This document shows, piece by piece, positions 1 to 9,401 of a stretch of DNA of 64,000 nt; positions within the stretch are counted from its first letter, which is position 1; every line of letters starts with the position of its first letter. The stretch covers positions 372,001 to 436,000 of the forward strand of contig JAXMBL010000007.1 in NCBI GenBank assembly GCA_046349915.1, written 5' to 3'. The notes beneath the pieces are model-generated. The model did not search any database, was not told the origin of the DNA, and saw only the letters and a program-made list of their open reading frames with translations. The stretch is from CAIXSC01 sp046349915 (GTDB lineage: Bacteria > Planctomycetota > Planctomycetia > Pirellulales > Pirellulaceae). A program made the translations under genes and the position numbers.

Positions 1-27
1 CTGTGACCATGCGTTCGGCTCGGAATC

Positions 28-81
28 GACGGACTGGAAGTCCGTCGTACGGTGAGGCGACGGACTAGAAGTCCGTCGTAC
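28..81. repeat. Palindromic repeat family B, two copies
   Basis: Two copies of GACGGACT-N3-AGTCCGTC followed by GTAC lie at 28-50 and 59-81. Each forms an 8-bp stem with a 3-nt loop. The same unit recurs at 38610-38705 and 48354-48381, always between genes, so it behaves as a small dispersed REP-like element. Confidence 0.8.
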
Positions 82-200
82 GCCACGCGACAACGACGTT
101 GATTGCTCCGACCGATGACAAAGGTCGTTCTGGCAACCACTTGAGGTCGTTCTGGAAGCAACGTCGACGGGTTGCGTTAGGGAATTTTTGAGGAAATTGC

Positions 201-227
201 TTGACGAAATTTCTGGGAACGGATAAT
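201..227 (+). promoter_or_regulatory. Candidate sigma70-type promoter
   Basis: TTGACG at 201-206 and GATAAT at 222-227 are separated by 15 nt (16 if ATAATT is used). This is the best promoter-like match upstream of the surface protein gene. If used, the transcript would have an untranslated leader of roughly 380 nt. The call rests on sequence match only. Confidence 0.4.
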
Positions 228-612
228 TACCACAACCTTCCCGCGGCCAACGATTCGCGGCGGGAGGAGGTCGGCCCGATCGAACCGAGTTGTCTGGTCC
301 CTGGGGGGATTCGAGTTCAAGGCTGATCGATATGACTGTCAACGAGGCTCGATGGATCGCCTCGCCCCGCACCGCTCAAGGAATCTAGAGACGCGGTGCA
401 TGTCCCGCTCCGTTCGTCGCGTCGGCGTGTTGTCTCGCTTGGCCATTTGATGGCCGAAGTGCGTGCTCCACTCCGAGCCTTTCTCCAGTCGTCGTTGGCC
501 CGACGCTGGCTGCCGCCGCTTTTTGTCGTTCGTGACGAACCGGCCTCTCTGCGCGCCCGTTCGTCACCCCGAACCACACGATGCCGTTCGTCATCCACCC
601 TACACAGGAACC

Positions 613-3600
613 ATGGACATGAAGAAGTCGATCCGTAACCGTCAGACCGAGAACAACTCCTCCCAGTCTCAACGCGCCGAGGCACGCCGCGTTCAGGCTC
701 GCCGCCGCAATACCCTTCGCAAAAACATGACTCTCGAACGACTCGAGAATCGCGAAGTGTTTGCTGGCGATGCTCCCGTTGCCATCAATGACATGTTCCT
801 TGCTACCGAGGACCAACCGCTGGTTGTTGGCGCAGCGGGTGTGCTCGCGAACGACACTGACGCCGAGCTGGATTCACTCACCGCGGAACTGTTCTCCGGC
901 CCAGCCAATGGCTCGGTCTCGCTGCTGGCGGATGGCTCCTTTCAATACACTCCCAATCCTGGGTTCTCGGGTATCGATGCTTTCCTATACCGGGCGAGCG
1001 ACGGAGTCAGCTTGAGCTTGCTCGGCGCCGTCACCTTGCGCGTCGCCGATGCACCCGAAGCCCCGATTTCCTCGGCGGACGCGTATACGATCGACGAAGA
1101 CGGTGTGTTGACCGTCGATGCCGCGGGCGGCGTGCTCGCCAATGACACTGACGCGGATGGCGACATGTTGAGTGCCTCGCTGGTCGCCCCGCCCGCCAAT
1201 GGCACGGTGACGCTCAACGCAGACGGCTCGTTCTCATACACGCCCAATGCGAACTTCACGGGCGTCGACACGTTCACCTATATCGCGAACGACGGCGGAC
1301 TCGATGGCGAAGTCACCAGCGTGACGATCGAAGTCGCTCCGGTCGCCGACGCACCGCTCTCGGCGGCCGACGCCTACTCGATCGACGAAGACGGCGTATT
1401 GACCGTCGATGCCGCGGGCGGTGTGCTGGTCAACGACACCGACGCGGATGGCGACATGTTGAGTGCCTCGCTGGTCGCCCCACCCACGAACGGCACGGTG
1501 ACGCTGAACGCAGACGGCTCGTTCTCCTACACGCCCAATGCGAACTTCACGGGCGTCGACACGTTCACCTATATCGCGAACGACGGCGGGCTCGATGGCG
1601 AAGTCACCAGCGTGACGATCGAAGTCGCTCCGGTCGCCGACGCACCGCTCTCGGCGACCGATGCCTACTCGATCGACGAAGACGGCGTGTTGACGGTTGA
1701 TGCCGCGGGCGGTGTGCTGGTCAACGACTCCGACGCGGATGGCGACATGTTGAGTGCTTCGCTAGTCGCCCCGCCCGCGAACGGCACGGTGACGCTGAAC
1801 GCAGACGGCTCGTTCTCCTACACGCCGAACGCGAACTTCACGGGCGTCGACACGTTCACCTATGTGGCGAACGACGGCGGGCTCGATGGCGAAGTCACCA
1901 GCGTGACGATCGAAGTCGCTCCGGTCGCCGACGCACCGGTGGCGAACAACGATGTTTACACCGTGGCGGAAGACTCGATCCTGGAAGTGGCGGCCAGCGG
2001 AGTGTTGAGCAACGACACCGATGCGGATGGCGACTCGCTTGCGGCGATCTTGGTGACCCCGCCGATCCATGGTGTGGTGACCTTCAATGCTGACGGTTCG
2101 TTTGTCTACTCACCCGAAGCAGACTTCGTGGGCGTTGACGGCTTCAGCTACTACGTTAACGACGGTTCGACCGATAGCGATGCCGCCAGCGTGACGATCG
2201 AGGTGACCGCGGTTCAAGACGCACCGATCGCGAACAACGATGTTTACACGGTCGCCGAGGACTCGATCCTGGAGGTCGCCGCCAACGGAGTGCTTGGAAA
2301 CGACGTGGACGCGGATGGCGATTCACTGGCGGCGACGCTTGTGACTTCTCCGATTCATGGCGTGGTAACCTTCAATGCCGACGGATCGTTCGTCTACACG
2401 CCCGATGCTGACTTCGTGGGCATCGACGGCTTTAGCTACTACGTCAACGATGGATCGACCGATAGCGATGCTGCCAGCGTGACGATCGAAGTGACGGCCG
2501 TAAACGACACGCCTGTCGCGCAAAACGACGTCTACAACGTCGACGAGGACTCGATGCTCGAGATTGCCGCGAGCGGAGTGTTGTCGAACGATTCGGATGT
2601 CGACGGCGACTCGCTGACGGCAACGTTGGTTACCCCGCCACTGCATGGCGAGTTGACCTTGAACGCCGATGGCTCGTTTACCTACACCCCTGATCCCGAC
2701 TTTGCGGGAGTTGACAGCTTCAGCTATCTCGCGGGCGATGGGACTTTAGCCAGTGACGTTGCCAGCGTGACCATCGAAGTGAATGACTTGGTCGACATCG
2801 CGTCGACTCGCGGGGATTCCTACAACGTCGGCGAGGACAATGTGCTGATCGTCGGGGCCGATCGAGGCCTCCTGGCGAACGACGTTGATCCCCAAGGCTT
2901 GACGTTAACCGCCTTGCTCGACACACCGCCGGAACATGGTGAGGTGGTCGTGGAGTCGGATGGCTCGTTCCGCTATCAGCCCGACGCGAACTATGTCGGC
3001 ACGGATTGGTTTACCTACACGGCCGATAACGGCTCGGGCGCCAGCGTCTCGACGGTCGTCACCATCGTCGTACAGACGATCAATGACGCTCCAACCGCCA
3101 TGCCCGATGAGTACCAACTGGGGAGCGATGGAACTCTCTCCGTCGCCGCAGATGCTGGCGTGCTCGTGAATGACGTTGATATCGAGGGAGACGCCTTGAC
3201 GCCGACGCTGGTCGAAGGGCCTGCCCACGGCGCCGTGGTGCTCGGACCCGATGGCTCGTTCCTATACTCGGCGAAAGATGGTTATCGCGGAGCGGATTCA
3301 TTCCGCTATCAGGTGAACGACGGAATGTCGGACGGCAACGTCGTCACGGTGACCTTGCTGGCGGGCGTGATCGTTGATGGCGGCGCGGTTGATGTCGGCG
3401 GCGAAGGCGAGACGGGCGGAGAATCGGGAGACGGCGGGGGCTCGACCGATGTCGACCCGGTGGTCGACGACCCGCTGGTGATTGACGACAGCGATCCGTT
3501 CGCGGGCGATGAATACGGTTGCGGCGTTGATCTGAACTCGCTAGTTCAGGACGACCGCGACTGGGGACATCATGGCCGACGTGATCATCATGGCCGCCGC

Positions 3601-3651
3601 CATCACGTCTCGTTCGATTGGTTCTTCGAGGACCTGGATCGCCTGTTCTAG
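613..3651 (+). CDS. Tandem-95/cadherin-like repeat surface protein
   Basis: Predicted exported adhesin-like or structural surface protein of about 1,012 residues. The ATG at 613 is preceded by AGGAA. The basic N-terminus carries LERLENREVFAG around residues 40-51, a variant of the LEPR-XLL signature found at the start of large planctomycete surface proteins, in place of a classical signal peptide. Nine Ig/cadherin-like repeats of 96-97 residues follow, each starting near xxDxYxxxEDxxL and containing the acidic GVLxNDxDxDGD and the NADGSFxYTP motif. The Asp/Asn-rich loops suggest calcium binding. Repeats 2-4 (about 1081-1953) are nearly identical at the DNA level. The tail is Gly/Asp-rich and then His/Arg-rich, and ends in an aromatic, acidic segment. 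It is monocistronic, with its own promoter candidate and terminator. Its binding target is unknown. Confidence 0.9.
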   Translation: MDMKKSIRNRQTENNSSQSQRAEARRVQARRRNTLRKNMTLERLENREVFAGDAPVAINDMFLATEDQPLVVGAAGVLANDTDAELDSLTAELFSGPANGSVSLLADGSFQYTPNPGFSGIDAFLYRASDGVSLSLLGAVTLRVADAPEAPISSADAYTIDEDGVLTVDAAGGVLANDTDADGDMLSASLVAPPANGTVTLNADGSFSYTPNANFTGVDTFTYIANDGGLDGEVTSVTIEVAPVADAPLSAADAYSIDEDGVLTVDAAGGVLVNDTDADGDMLSASLVAPPTNGTVTLNADGSFSYTPNANFTGVDTFTYIANDGGLDGEVTSVTIEVAPVADAPLSATDAYSIDEDGVLTVDAAGGVLVNDSDADGDMLSASLVAPPANGTVTLNADGSFSYTPNANFTGVDTFTYVANDGGLDGEVTSVTIEVAPVADAPVANNDVYTVAEDSILEVAASGVLSNDTDADGDSLAAILVTPPIHGVVTFNADGSFVYSPEADFVGVDGFSYYVNDGSTDSDAASVTIEVTAVQDAPIANNDVYTVAEDSILEVAANGVLGNDVDADGDSLAATLVTSPIHGVVTFNADGSFVYTPDADFVGIDGFSYYVNDGSTDSDAASVTIEVTAVNDTPVAQNDVYNVDEDSMLEIAASGVLSNDSDVDGDSLTATLVTPPLHGELTLNADGSFTYTPDPDFAGVDSFSYLAGDGTLASDVASVTIEVNDLVDIASTRGDSYNVGEDNVLIVGADRGLLANDVDPQGLTLTALLDTPPEHGEVVVESDGSFRYQPDANYVGTDWFTYTADNGSGASVSTVVTIVVQTINDAPTAMPDEYQLGSDGTLSVAADAGVLVNDVDIEGDALTPTLVEGPAHGAVVLGPDGSFLYSAKDGYRGADSFRYQVNDGMSDGNVVTVTLLAGVIVDGGAVDVGGEGETGGESGDGGGSTDVDPVVDDPLVIDDSDPFAGDEYGCGVDLNSLVQDDRDWGHHGRRDHHGRRHHVSFDWFFEDLDRLF
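1075..1953 (+). repeat. Three near-identical 291-bp tandem repeats within a coding region
   Basis: Equivalent codons sit at 1081, 1372, 1663 and 1954, an exact 291-nt period (97 codons). The first three units are nearly identical at the nucleotide level. From 1954 on, the units diverge and shorten to 288 nt. This points to recent duplication within the gene and a region prone to copy-number change. Confidence 0.9.
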
Positions 3652-3680
3652 GCCGCTCGTGCTGAATCGGCCCTGGGGGA

Positions 3681-3720
3681 CCGCATCGAGTTGGAGACAA
3701 TTCGATGCGGTTTACTTTTT
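3681..3720 (+). terminator. Intrinsic terminator after the surface protein gene
   Basis: CCGCATCGA at 3681 and TCGATGCGG ending at 3710 form a perfect 9-bp stem, followed by TTTACTTTTT. It starts 30 nt after the stop codon. It is a textbook Rho-independent terminator and separates this gene from the convergent efflux operon. Confidence 0.85.
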
Positions 3721-3795
3721 GTCAGGTGGCTGACAACGAAGATCGCGACACATGGGGCGGCGAGTCGCGGTTGAGGTGGTTATTCGATCCTGATG

Positions 3796-5016
3796 TTACC
3801 GCACTCGCGAGCCATCCCTTACTTGATCACTGGGGTGCACGATGACGGGGTGACCAGCTTGTAATCCTCCTAGAATCTCGACCTGACGGCCATTGTGGTG
3901 ACCGATTTGAACAGGAGTGAGACGAGCTCGCCCTTGTCCCACGGTAAAGACCGCCCAACCTTCACCGCTCCGAAACAGGGCGCCCGCGGGGACGGTGAGT
4001 GCTTCGTCCGTTTCCCACTCCACGACTCGCGCTTCCACGCGAAAACCATCGCCCAAACGGGGACGTTTCGCCGGAGGTTCCACAAAATCGGCGATCACGT
4101 TGACTCGCTGTTCTTCCACACCCAGCGCCGAGATTTTGGTAAAGCCAGAAGGCTCAATCAATCGCACACGTGCTTCCAAAGGCGTGGGACCGCCCCAATG
4201 TTCCAACAGTACTTTGGCGCCGGGGCGAACTCGCACCGCATCCGAAGAAAGCAAGTCGATCTCGATCTCCAAGTCTTGGAGGTTTCCGATCTCCATGAGC
4301 GGTGTTCCGCTCCGCACCACCATCGAGCTTTCTTGGAGCACTCGGAAAATGTTGCCGGTGATCGGCGAGCGGATTTCAAATCGTTCGGCTACCGCGGGGA
4401 GGACGGTTGGTTTGGTTTGAGTGGATTCATCAGCGGGAAAACGGAGCAGGGCTGCTTGAGCCAGTTCCACCTCGAATTTCGTCATCTGTCGACCAAACTC
4501 GGCGGCTCTCACCGATTCCATCGCGATCCGCTCCCGATGCTCGGTCGTTTCGTACTCTTCGGTGGTGATCGCTTGACGAGTATGCAGATCGCGAGCTCGC
4601 TCGAACGCGTGTTTGGCGAATGCGAGCAACTCTTGCGCTTCAGCAACTCGCCGCTCGGCCTGCGCAAGTGCCGCTTGAGCGACTCGCACTCGTGCTTCGG
4701 CTTCCGAGCGAACTCGAGCATCCAGCATCGAAGGAATGGGCGGAAGGATCGCCGCCAGCAATGTCTCGCCCGCCACAATCGGGTCGCCCGCATGCCACGG
4801 TACTCGCAGCAACTCTCCCTCGAGGGGCGCCGCGATGATGTACCTTTCCTTGACTCGAGTGCGACCATCCTCGTCGATGGTCACTTGCATGGAAGTTCGA
4901 GCCGCCAGCGAGACGTCCACTGCGATCGCGGCGGGCCACATCAAGTAGCCCAACAGCACGGCGATTAACGCCGCGAAGCTTAGCCAAGGAAGCGAATCTC
5001 GCAGGTGACGCTTCAT
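3796..5016 (-). CDS. HlyD/RND-type periplasmic adaptor (membrane fusion protein)
   Basis: Adaptor of 406 residues for the ABC exporter encoded just upstream. One N-terminal membrane anchor lies at about residues 13-30. A split biotinyl-lipoyl-like domain flanks an Ala/Glu/Arg-rich helical hairpin (about residues 95-195) with heptad character, and beta-barrel segments follow. The conserved stretch PITGNIFRV marks the return to the lipoyl half. Eight nucleotides separate it from the end of the permease gene, so it is the last gene of the operon. Together with the ATPase and the FtsX permease this is a MacAB/DevBCA-like tripartite arrangement. The substrate cannot be told from sequence, and no outer-membrane TolC homologue is in the window. 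Confidence 0.85.
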   Translation of the reverse strand: MKRHLRDSLPWLSFAALIAVLLGYLMWPAAIAVDVSLAARTSMQVTIDEDGRTRVKERYIIAAPLEGELLRVPWHAGDPIVAGETLLAAILPPIPSMLDARVRSEAEARVRVAQAALAQAERRVAEAQELLAFAKHAFERARDLHTRQAITTEEYETTEHRERIAMESVRAAEFGRQMTKFEVELAQAALLRFPADESTQTKPTVLPAVAERFEIRSPITGNIFRVLQESSMVVRSGTPLMEIGNLQDLEIEIDLLSSDAVRVRPGAKVLLEHWGGPTPLEARVRLIEPSGFTKISALGVEEQRVNVIADFVEPPAKRPRLGDGFRVEARVVEWETDEALTVPAGALFRSGEGWAVFTVGQGRARLTPVQIGHHNGRQVEILGGLQAGHPVIVHPSDQVRDGSRVR

Positions 5017-5023
5017 GGGAGGC

Positions 5024-7387
5024 TCAATCGCGGGCTTTCAACACGGAAACAAGGTCAAGATGATCGATTCGACGGCGCACGATCAAAGCGGAACCGAACG
5101 CGGCGATCGCTGTCACCGCTACCGCCATGGCTAATGTACTGCCGCTGACGATCACGGGAAAGCGATGGACTTCGGTGGCGAGCGACCAGGCCAAGAGCCA
5201 GGCGAACGCGTATCCAAACAGCAGTCCCCAGGGGATGGCGATGGCGACGAGAAGGGCCAGTTCGGCGAGCAGAATGAACGAGGTCTCCTGCCGTGTGAAG
5301 CCGAGCACTCGTAGGGTTGCGAGCTCACGAGTTTCCTCCGATAGGGTGACGCGAGCCGCGTTGTAGACGACGCCGACGGCGACCACGGCGGCGAAAAAGA
5401 GATTGATGGCTCGCATTCGCAGAAGATTCTCGCCCATCGTGCGAGTGTAGCTTTCCAGCAGCGCCGAGCGGAGACTCACCGACGCGATCCGTGGCGCCTG
5501 CTTAAGTCGCTGGTAGACTTCGTCGATGGTCCGAGGGTCGACCGAAAGAAACGCTCCGCTCGTCGTTTCCTCTTCTCGCAACATGGCCCTTAATGCATCA
5601 ATATGCATGTAGGCGTTGAGATCCACAAAGTCGCGAACAATTCCCACGACCGGCACATCTCGGATCGGCCGTGCGCCTTCGAGTACTTCGAGTTGGACGG
5701 CGTCACCCGGTTCGCAACGAAGAATCTCCGCTAGTTTTTCCGAGATTACGACTCCTTGGGGAGGCGGGTGAATTGGTTGAGCTTGGGCGTCCAGCACGCG
5801 GAAGAGTCGTGTGTCGGAACTGATGCCCAAGAGTGTGAGACGGCGAGAAACATGGGCGAAGCGTATGTGAATCGGCGCTGCTCGAAACGGTTCGACCTCC
5901 AGTACTCCGGGCCAGCGGCGCAGCGCGTGCGATGCTCGTCCCGAACTGGGCTCCACGAACGTCACCGTAATGTCTTGCCGATTGGATTTTTGGAACTGAA
6001 AGTCCATGACAAAGTTCACTGTGTCCTCCGCGAAACTCCCCAGGACGAGGATTGCGACGGCGAAAGCGACACCCAGACTGGTCGCGAGCGCTCGTCGCGG
6101 GCGCTGTTCCAGGTGACGCCAAACCATGCGAGTCGCCGGAGGCACTCGGCGTCCCCAACGCCAGCGATCCAAGAGGCTGGGGCGAAATCGAGGTGGCCCC
6201 GCCGGTTGCATGGCGACCGCGGGGCGCTCGCGTGCGGCGCGCCGCACGGTTTGCCAAGTGGCGAGTAAGCCCAGGGCGGCGCTCACACCCACGCCCCCGA
6301 GCGGGATGGAAGGACGCACGCGATAATGGAATTCGGGGAAGCGAAAGAACTTGGCATAGAGATTCGTTAGATCTTGGCCGAGCCAGCATCCGGCCATCAC
6401 TCCCAGGCATGCTCCCACAACGATAAGTAGCAAAGCGAACGCCAGGTAATGCCGTTGCACTTCGAGTTGCGTGTAGCCAAAGGCACGCAAGGTGGCGATC
6501 TGTTCACGCTGCGTCGCCACGAGCCGCGACAGCACGATTTGCAAGAGAAACGTGGTGACCGTGAGAAAAATCGCGGGAGGCAAGACGGCCATGCCTCTCA
6601 GTTGAATTAATTCGTTTTCCAGGAAACGGTACGACGGCTGGTGGTCTCGGCCGAATGAGCCCCCGCCGCCGTACGGTTCGAGCAAACGGTCGATGCGATC
6701 GAGCACCTCGGGTTCGCGGGCGTTGGCGAGCAATGTGGCGGAGACGTCATTGAACGCTCCATCCATATCGTATGCGGCGGCCAAATCGCTGTAAGTCAGC
6801 CAAAACACCCCGAATCGCTTGTCATCGGGCAGCAATTCGCCGCCGCGAACGGAATAAATGTACTCGGGCGATAACGCAATTCCCGTGATCTTCAACACCT
6901 GAAATCGGCCATGGATGATCGCTCGCACCTGATCGCCAGGCTTGAGCCCCTGAGCTGTCGCAAAGGCCTCCGAGACCAGGGCTTCGCCGCGAGTTGCGCC
7001 GCTAGGCAGTCGGCCGACTCGCACATGCAGACGATTGACTTGCGGGCCGGCGAAATCGGGGATCGAGACGAGGCAGGCGGTCGCAGGTTCGGAAAGTCCT
7101 TCGACGTCGAGCAACGCTGGGACGACGACTCGAGTTTCCACGTCGGCGATGCCAGGAATCTCGCGCAACCTGGGTTCCAAGGCTCGGGGGGCACGTTTCA
7201 GCGAGGCGAACACTTGGCCAAAATTCGCTCTGGCATAATACTCGGCACGCGTCGCCACCAGCGAATCAAGGGTCGTCAAGGACATGACGAAGGTCGCAAC
7301 GCCGCTCGCCAACACCAAGCAAATGGCCAACGCTTGCCACCGCAACTGAACGAGTTCTCGGATGAGTTTACGATGGAGGGCTCGCAT
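5024..7387 (-). CDS. ABC transporter permease with two FtsX/MacB-type modules
   Basis: Integral membrane permease of about 787 residues. The ATG at 7387 is preferred over an upstream in-frame start at 7495, because GGTGAGG overlapping the ATPase stop codon lies just upstream and the protein then begins with a basic helix leading into the first membrane segment. Architecture: an N-terminal membrane helix, a large extracytoplasmic domain, three helices (about residues 260-400), a second cycle beginning near residue 450 with another membrane helix and an extracytoplasmic domain, and three C-terminal helices. This is the usual duplicated FtsX layout of about 800 residues. It pairs with the upstream ATPase and the downstream HlyD protein, separated by 7 nt on each side. 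Confidence 0.88.
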   Translation of the reverse strand: MRALHRKLIRELVQLRWQALAICLVLASGVATFVMSLTTLDSLVATRAEYYARANFGQVFASLKRAPRALEPRLREIPGIADVETRVVVPALLDVEGLSEPATACLVSIPDFAGPQVNRLHVRVGRLPSGATRGEALVSEAFATAQGLKPGDQVRAIIHGRFQVLKITGIALSPEYIYSVRGGELLPDDKRFGVFWLTYSDLAAAYDMDGAFNDVSATLLANAREPEVLDRIDRLLEPYGGGGSFGRDHQPSYRFLENELIQLRGMAVLPPAIFLTVTTFLLQIVLSRLVATQREQIATLRAFGYTQLEVQRHYLAFALLLIVVGACLGVMAGCWLGQDLTNLYAKFFRFPEFHYRVRPSIPLGGVGVSAALGLLATWQTVRRAARERPAVAMQPAGPPRFRPSLLDRWRWGRRVPPATRMVWRHLEQRPRRALATSLGVAFAVAILVLGSFAEDTVNFVMDFQFQKSNRQDITVTFVEPSSGRASHALRRWPGVLEVEPFRAAPIHIRFAHVSRRLTLLGISSDTRLFRVLDAQAQPIHPPPQGVVISEKLAEILRCEPGDAVQLEVLEGARPIRDVPVVGIVRDFVDLNAYMHIDALRAMLREEETTSGAFLSVDPRTIDEVYQRLKQAPRIASVSLRSALLESYTRTMGENLLRMRAINLFFAAVVAVGVVYNAARVTLSEETRELATLRVLGFTRQETSFILLAELALLVAIAIPWGLLFGYAFAWLLAWSLATEVHRFPVIVSGSTLAMAVAVTAIAAFGSALIVRRRIDHLDLVSVLKARD

Positions 7388-7394
7388 TTGGGCC

Positions 7395-8120
7395 TCACCA
7401 TTCAACCTTGCTCGCGGGAATCCGCGTCGCGTTGGCTCGCTCGGAAACAATGCGGCCATCCGATAACAAGACAACTCGATCCGCCATCGCCGCAATGGCC
7501 GCGTTGTGCGTGATCACCGCGGTCGTCGTTCGCAATTCTCGATTGACTCGTTCAATCGCTTCCAGCACCAGGATGCCCGTATGCACGTCGAGCGCGCCCG
7601 TGGGTTCGTCGCACAGCAAGACGTCGGGACGTTTCGCGATCGCTCGCGCAATTGCGACGCGTTGCTGTTCTCCACCGCTCATCTGTGCGGGGTAGTGATC
7701 GAGTCGCTCGCCAAGTCCAACCAGTTCGAGCGCCTCTTCCGCGGAAAGAGGGTGAGTCGCGATATCGGTGACCAGACGCACGTTCTCACGAGCAGTCAGG
7801 CTGGGGATCAGATTGTAGAACTGAAAGACGAATCCGACATGCTCGCGGCGGTAATGCGTCAATAAGTCATCATCATCGCAGGTGAGGTCGTGGTCGCGGA
7901 AACGAACGGTTCCCGAGGTGGGCGTGTCGAGTCCGCCGAGAATATTCAGCAACGTCGACTTGCCGCTCCCCGAAGGCCCCAGCAATACGACAAACTCGCC
8001 CAGCGACAACTGAAAATCGACCCCCCGTAATGCCATCACCTCCACTTCGCCGAGCCGATAGGCTTTCGTCAGCCCGCGTGCGTCAAACACAATCTCGGGC
8101 TGGGCTTCGACGGATCTCAT
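7395..8120 (-). CDS. ABC transporter ATP-binding protein (LolD/MacB family)
   Basis: Cytoplasmic ATPase subunit of 241 residues, a normal length for the family. The Walker A motif is GPSGSGKST (about residues 49-57), the signature is SGGEQQRVAIARA, and the Walker B is LLCDEPTGALD followed by an H-loop VITHN. The LNILGGLDxPTSG and FYNLIPSLTARENV stretches are typical of the lipoprotein-release and macrolide-exporter branch. The gene starts 6 nt after the dus stop codon, and its own stop codon lies inside the ribosome binding site of the permease, so translation is probably coupled. Confidence 0.95.
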   Translation of the reverse strand: MRSVEAQPEIVFDARGLTKAYRLGEVEVMALRGVDFQLSLGEFVVLLGPSGSGKSTLLNILGGLDTPTSGTVRFRDHDLTCDDDDLLTHYRREHVGFVFQFYNLIPSLTARENVRLVTDIATHPLSAEEALELVGLGERLDHYPAQMSGGEQQRVAIARAIAKRPDVLLCDEPTGALDVHTGILVLEAIERVNRELRTTTAVITHNAAIAAMADRVVLLSDGRIVSERANATRIPASKVEW

Positions 8121-8126
8121 TCCAGG

Positions 8127-9320
8127 TTACTCGCAGGATTCACACGGCTCGTCGTCTTCGTAGCCCTCTCGCTTCGCGAGAGGATCAGCGGCTGGCGTCG
8201 ATGAAGCCATGGGGTTGAACTCGGACTCGTGGTGCTGAGTCTCGAGCGGCGTTTCGCGGGGGAAGAACTTCTTGACCACGTCGAAGAACTCTTCCCGAGT
8301 GCCCACGCGGGCGACAAGTCCGCGAAACTGACGAGCGCCCGGACGGCCAGCGGCGTAATTGCACGCGAAAATCCGCATCAGCAGCGTCCCTTTTTGATCG
8401 CCAAATCGCTGGCACACCAACTCGTAGTGATGCAACATCGCCGCTCGCTGTTCGGCCAGCGTTGGATCAGAGGGAATCGGTTCGCCGCGAAGCGCCGCCT
8501 GCACTTGACGGAAAAGCCACGGTCGCCCCAGCGAGGCCCTGGCGATCATCACGCCGTCAATGGCATACCGACGGAACGCCTCGATGACCTTCGCGGGAGA
8601 ATCCAAGTCGCCATTTCCGATCAACGGAATGCGACGAAGATGCGGGCGAATCTCGGAGATCCGGTCCCAATCGGCGTGTCCCTTGAAGAAGTCCTCGGCG
8701 ACTCGACCATGGACTGTCAGTGCCGCGGCGCCTGCGCCTTCGACGACTTGAGCGACATCGATCGCGTTGATGCGATCGCGAGTGCAGCCGAGGCGGATCT
8801 TGGCGGTGACCGGCGTGGGCCGACAGGCCGCGACCACCTTCTCGATGATCTGCCCCATCCGCTCGGGAAATCGGAGGAGGTACGAACCGCTGTGAGCCTT
8901 CTCCGTAACCTGCTTGACCGGGCAGCCGAAGTTGATGTCGACGATGCTGACTTTGTATTCATGAGCCAGTCGAGCACCCACTTTGGCGAGCACCTCGGGA
9001 TCGTTGTCCCACATTTGAACGGCGAGCGGCCGGGGTTCTTCCTTCACGCCCCACAGTCGCTCGGGATGTTCACATTCATGCTCGTCAAGCCACAGAAAAC
9101 CCTTCGCGCTGACCATCTCGGTCGCTTGCAGCCCCGCGCCGCCGTATTCGCGGACGATCTCTCGGTAGGCATAGTTGGTATAGCCCGCCATCGGCGCTTG
9201 AAGAACCGGCGGGTCGACGTGTACCGGGCCGATGTAGAGGGGCTTCAAGTTCAACGGCGGAACGCAGCCGTTTCCAGGAGCGGCGGTGGTTGGTTCCGGG
9301 GTGTCGTTGGGGCGAATCAT
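8127..9320 (-). CDS. dusB: tRNA-dihydrouridine synthase (DusB-like)
   Basis: FMN-dependent enzyme that reduces uridines in the tRNA D-loop. The N-terminal TIM-barrel motif APMAGYTNYAYR, the ATEMVSAKG stretch, the catalytic Cys in NFGCPVKQV, and the FMN-phosphate region IPLIGNGDL are all present. The ATG at 9320 gives 397 residues. An earlier in-frame start at 9512 would only translate intergenic repeats, so it is rejected. The last ~25 residues are unusual: the reading frame runs through a copy of repeat family A at 8160-8189 (giving ADPLAKREGY) and finishes with EDDEPCESCE. The gene is the first of a tight operon with an ABC exporter, a link with no obvious functional logic. Confidence 0.9.
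   Translation of the reverse strand: MIRPNDTPEPTTAAPGNGCVPPLNLKPLYIGPVHVDPPVLQAPMAGYTNYAYREIVREYGGAGLQATEMVSAKGFLWLDEHECEHPERLWGVKEEPRPLAVQMWDNDPEVLAKVGARLAHEYKVSIVDINFGCPVKQVTEKAHSGSYLLRFPERMGQIIEKVVAACRPTPVTAKIRLGCTRDRINAIDVAQVVEGAGAAALTVHGRVAEDFFKGHADWDRISEIRPHLRRIPLIGNGDLDSPAKVIEAFRRYAIDGVMIARASLGRPWLFRQVQAALRGEPIPSDPTLAEQRAAMLHHYELVCQRFGDQKGTLLMRIFACNYAAGRPGARQFRGLVARVGTREEFFDVVKKFFPRETPLETQHHESEFNPMASSTPAADPLAKREGYEDDEPCESCE
8160..8189. repeat. Repeat family A, half element inside the dus 3' end
   Basis: The 30 bases match the right end of the 95-bp elements at 9402-9595, including the hairpin CCTCTCGC-TTC-GCGAGAGG. Unlike the other copies it is translated, adding about ten residues near the dus C-terminus. 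It is read in a frame where the boundary triplet is GGC-TAC instead of TAG. Confidence 0.85.
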
Positions 9321-9369
9321 AGCTGCATCTTGCACATCCTCGCCGCGAAAGGGTAGGGGGGGGCAGTGG

Positions 9370-9389
9370 CCCTCTCGCTTCGCGAGGGG
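9370..9389. repeat. Solo hairpin unit of repeat family A
   Basis: CCCTCTCGC-TTC-GCGAGGGG, an isolated hairpin of the family, directly before the two full elements. Its stem differs slightly from CCTCTCGC/GCGAGAGG. Confidence 0.7.
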
Positions 9390-9401
9390 AAAGCTGCGAT
9401 G

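Larger units (their letters stand above)
1..612. other. Non-coding leader region before the surface-protein gene
   Basis: No convincing gene is seen here. The stretch holds two copies of a palindromic repeat at its left end and a sigma70-like promoter near 201-227, followed by about 385 bases of presumed leader to the ATG at 613. Short open frames in this stretch have no recognisable domain and no good ribosome binding site. An in-frame upstream ATG at 463 would add 50 arginine- and proline-rich residues with no family match, so it is not used. Confidence 0.6.
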
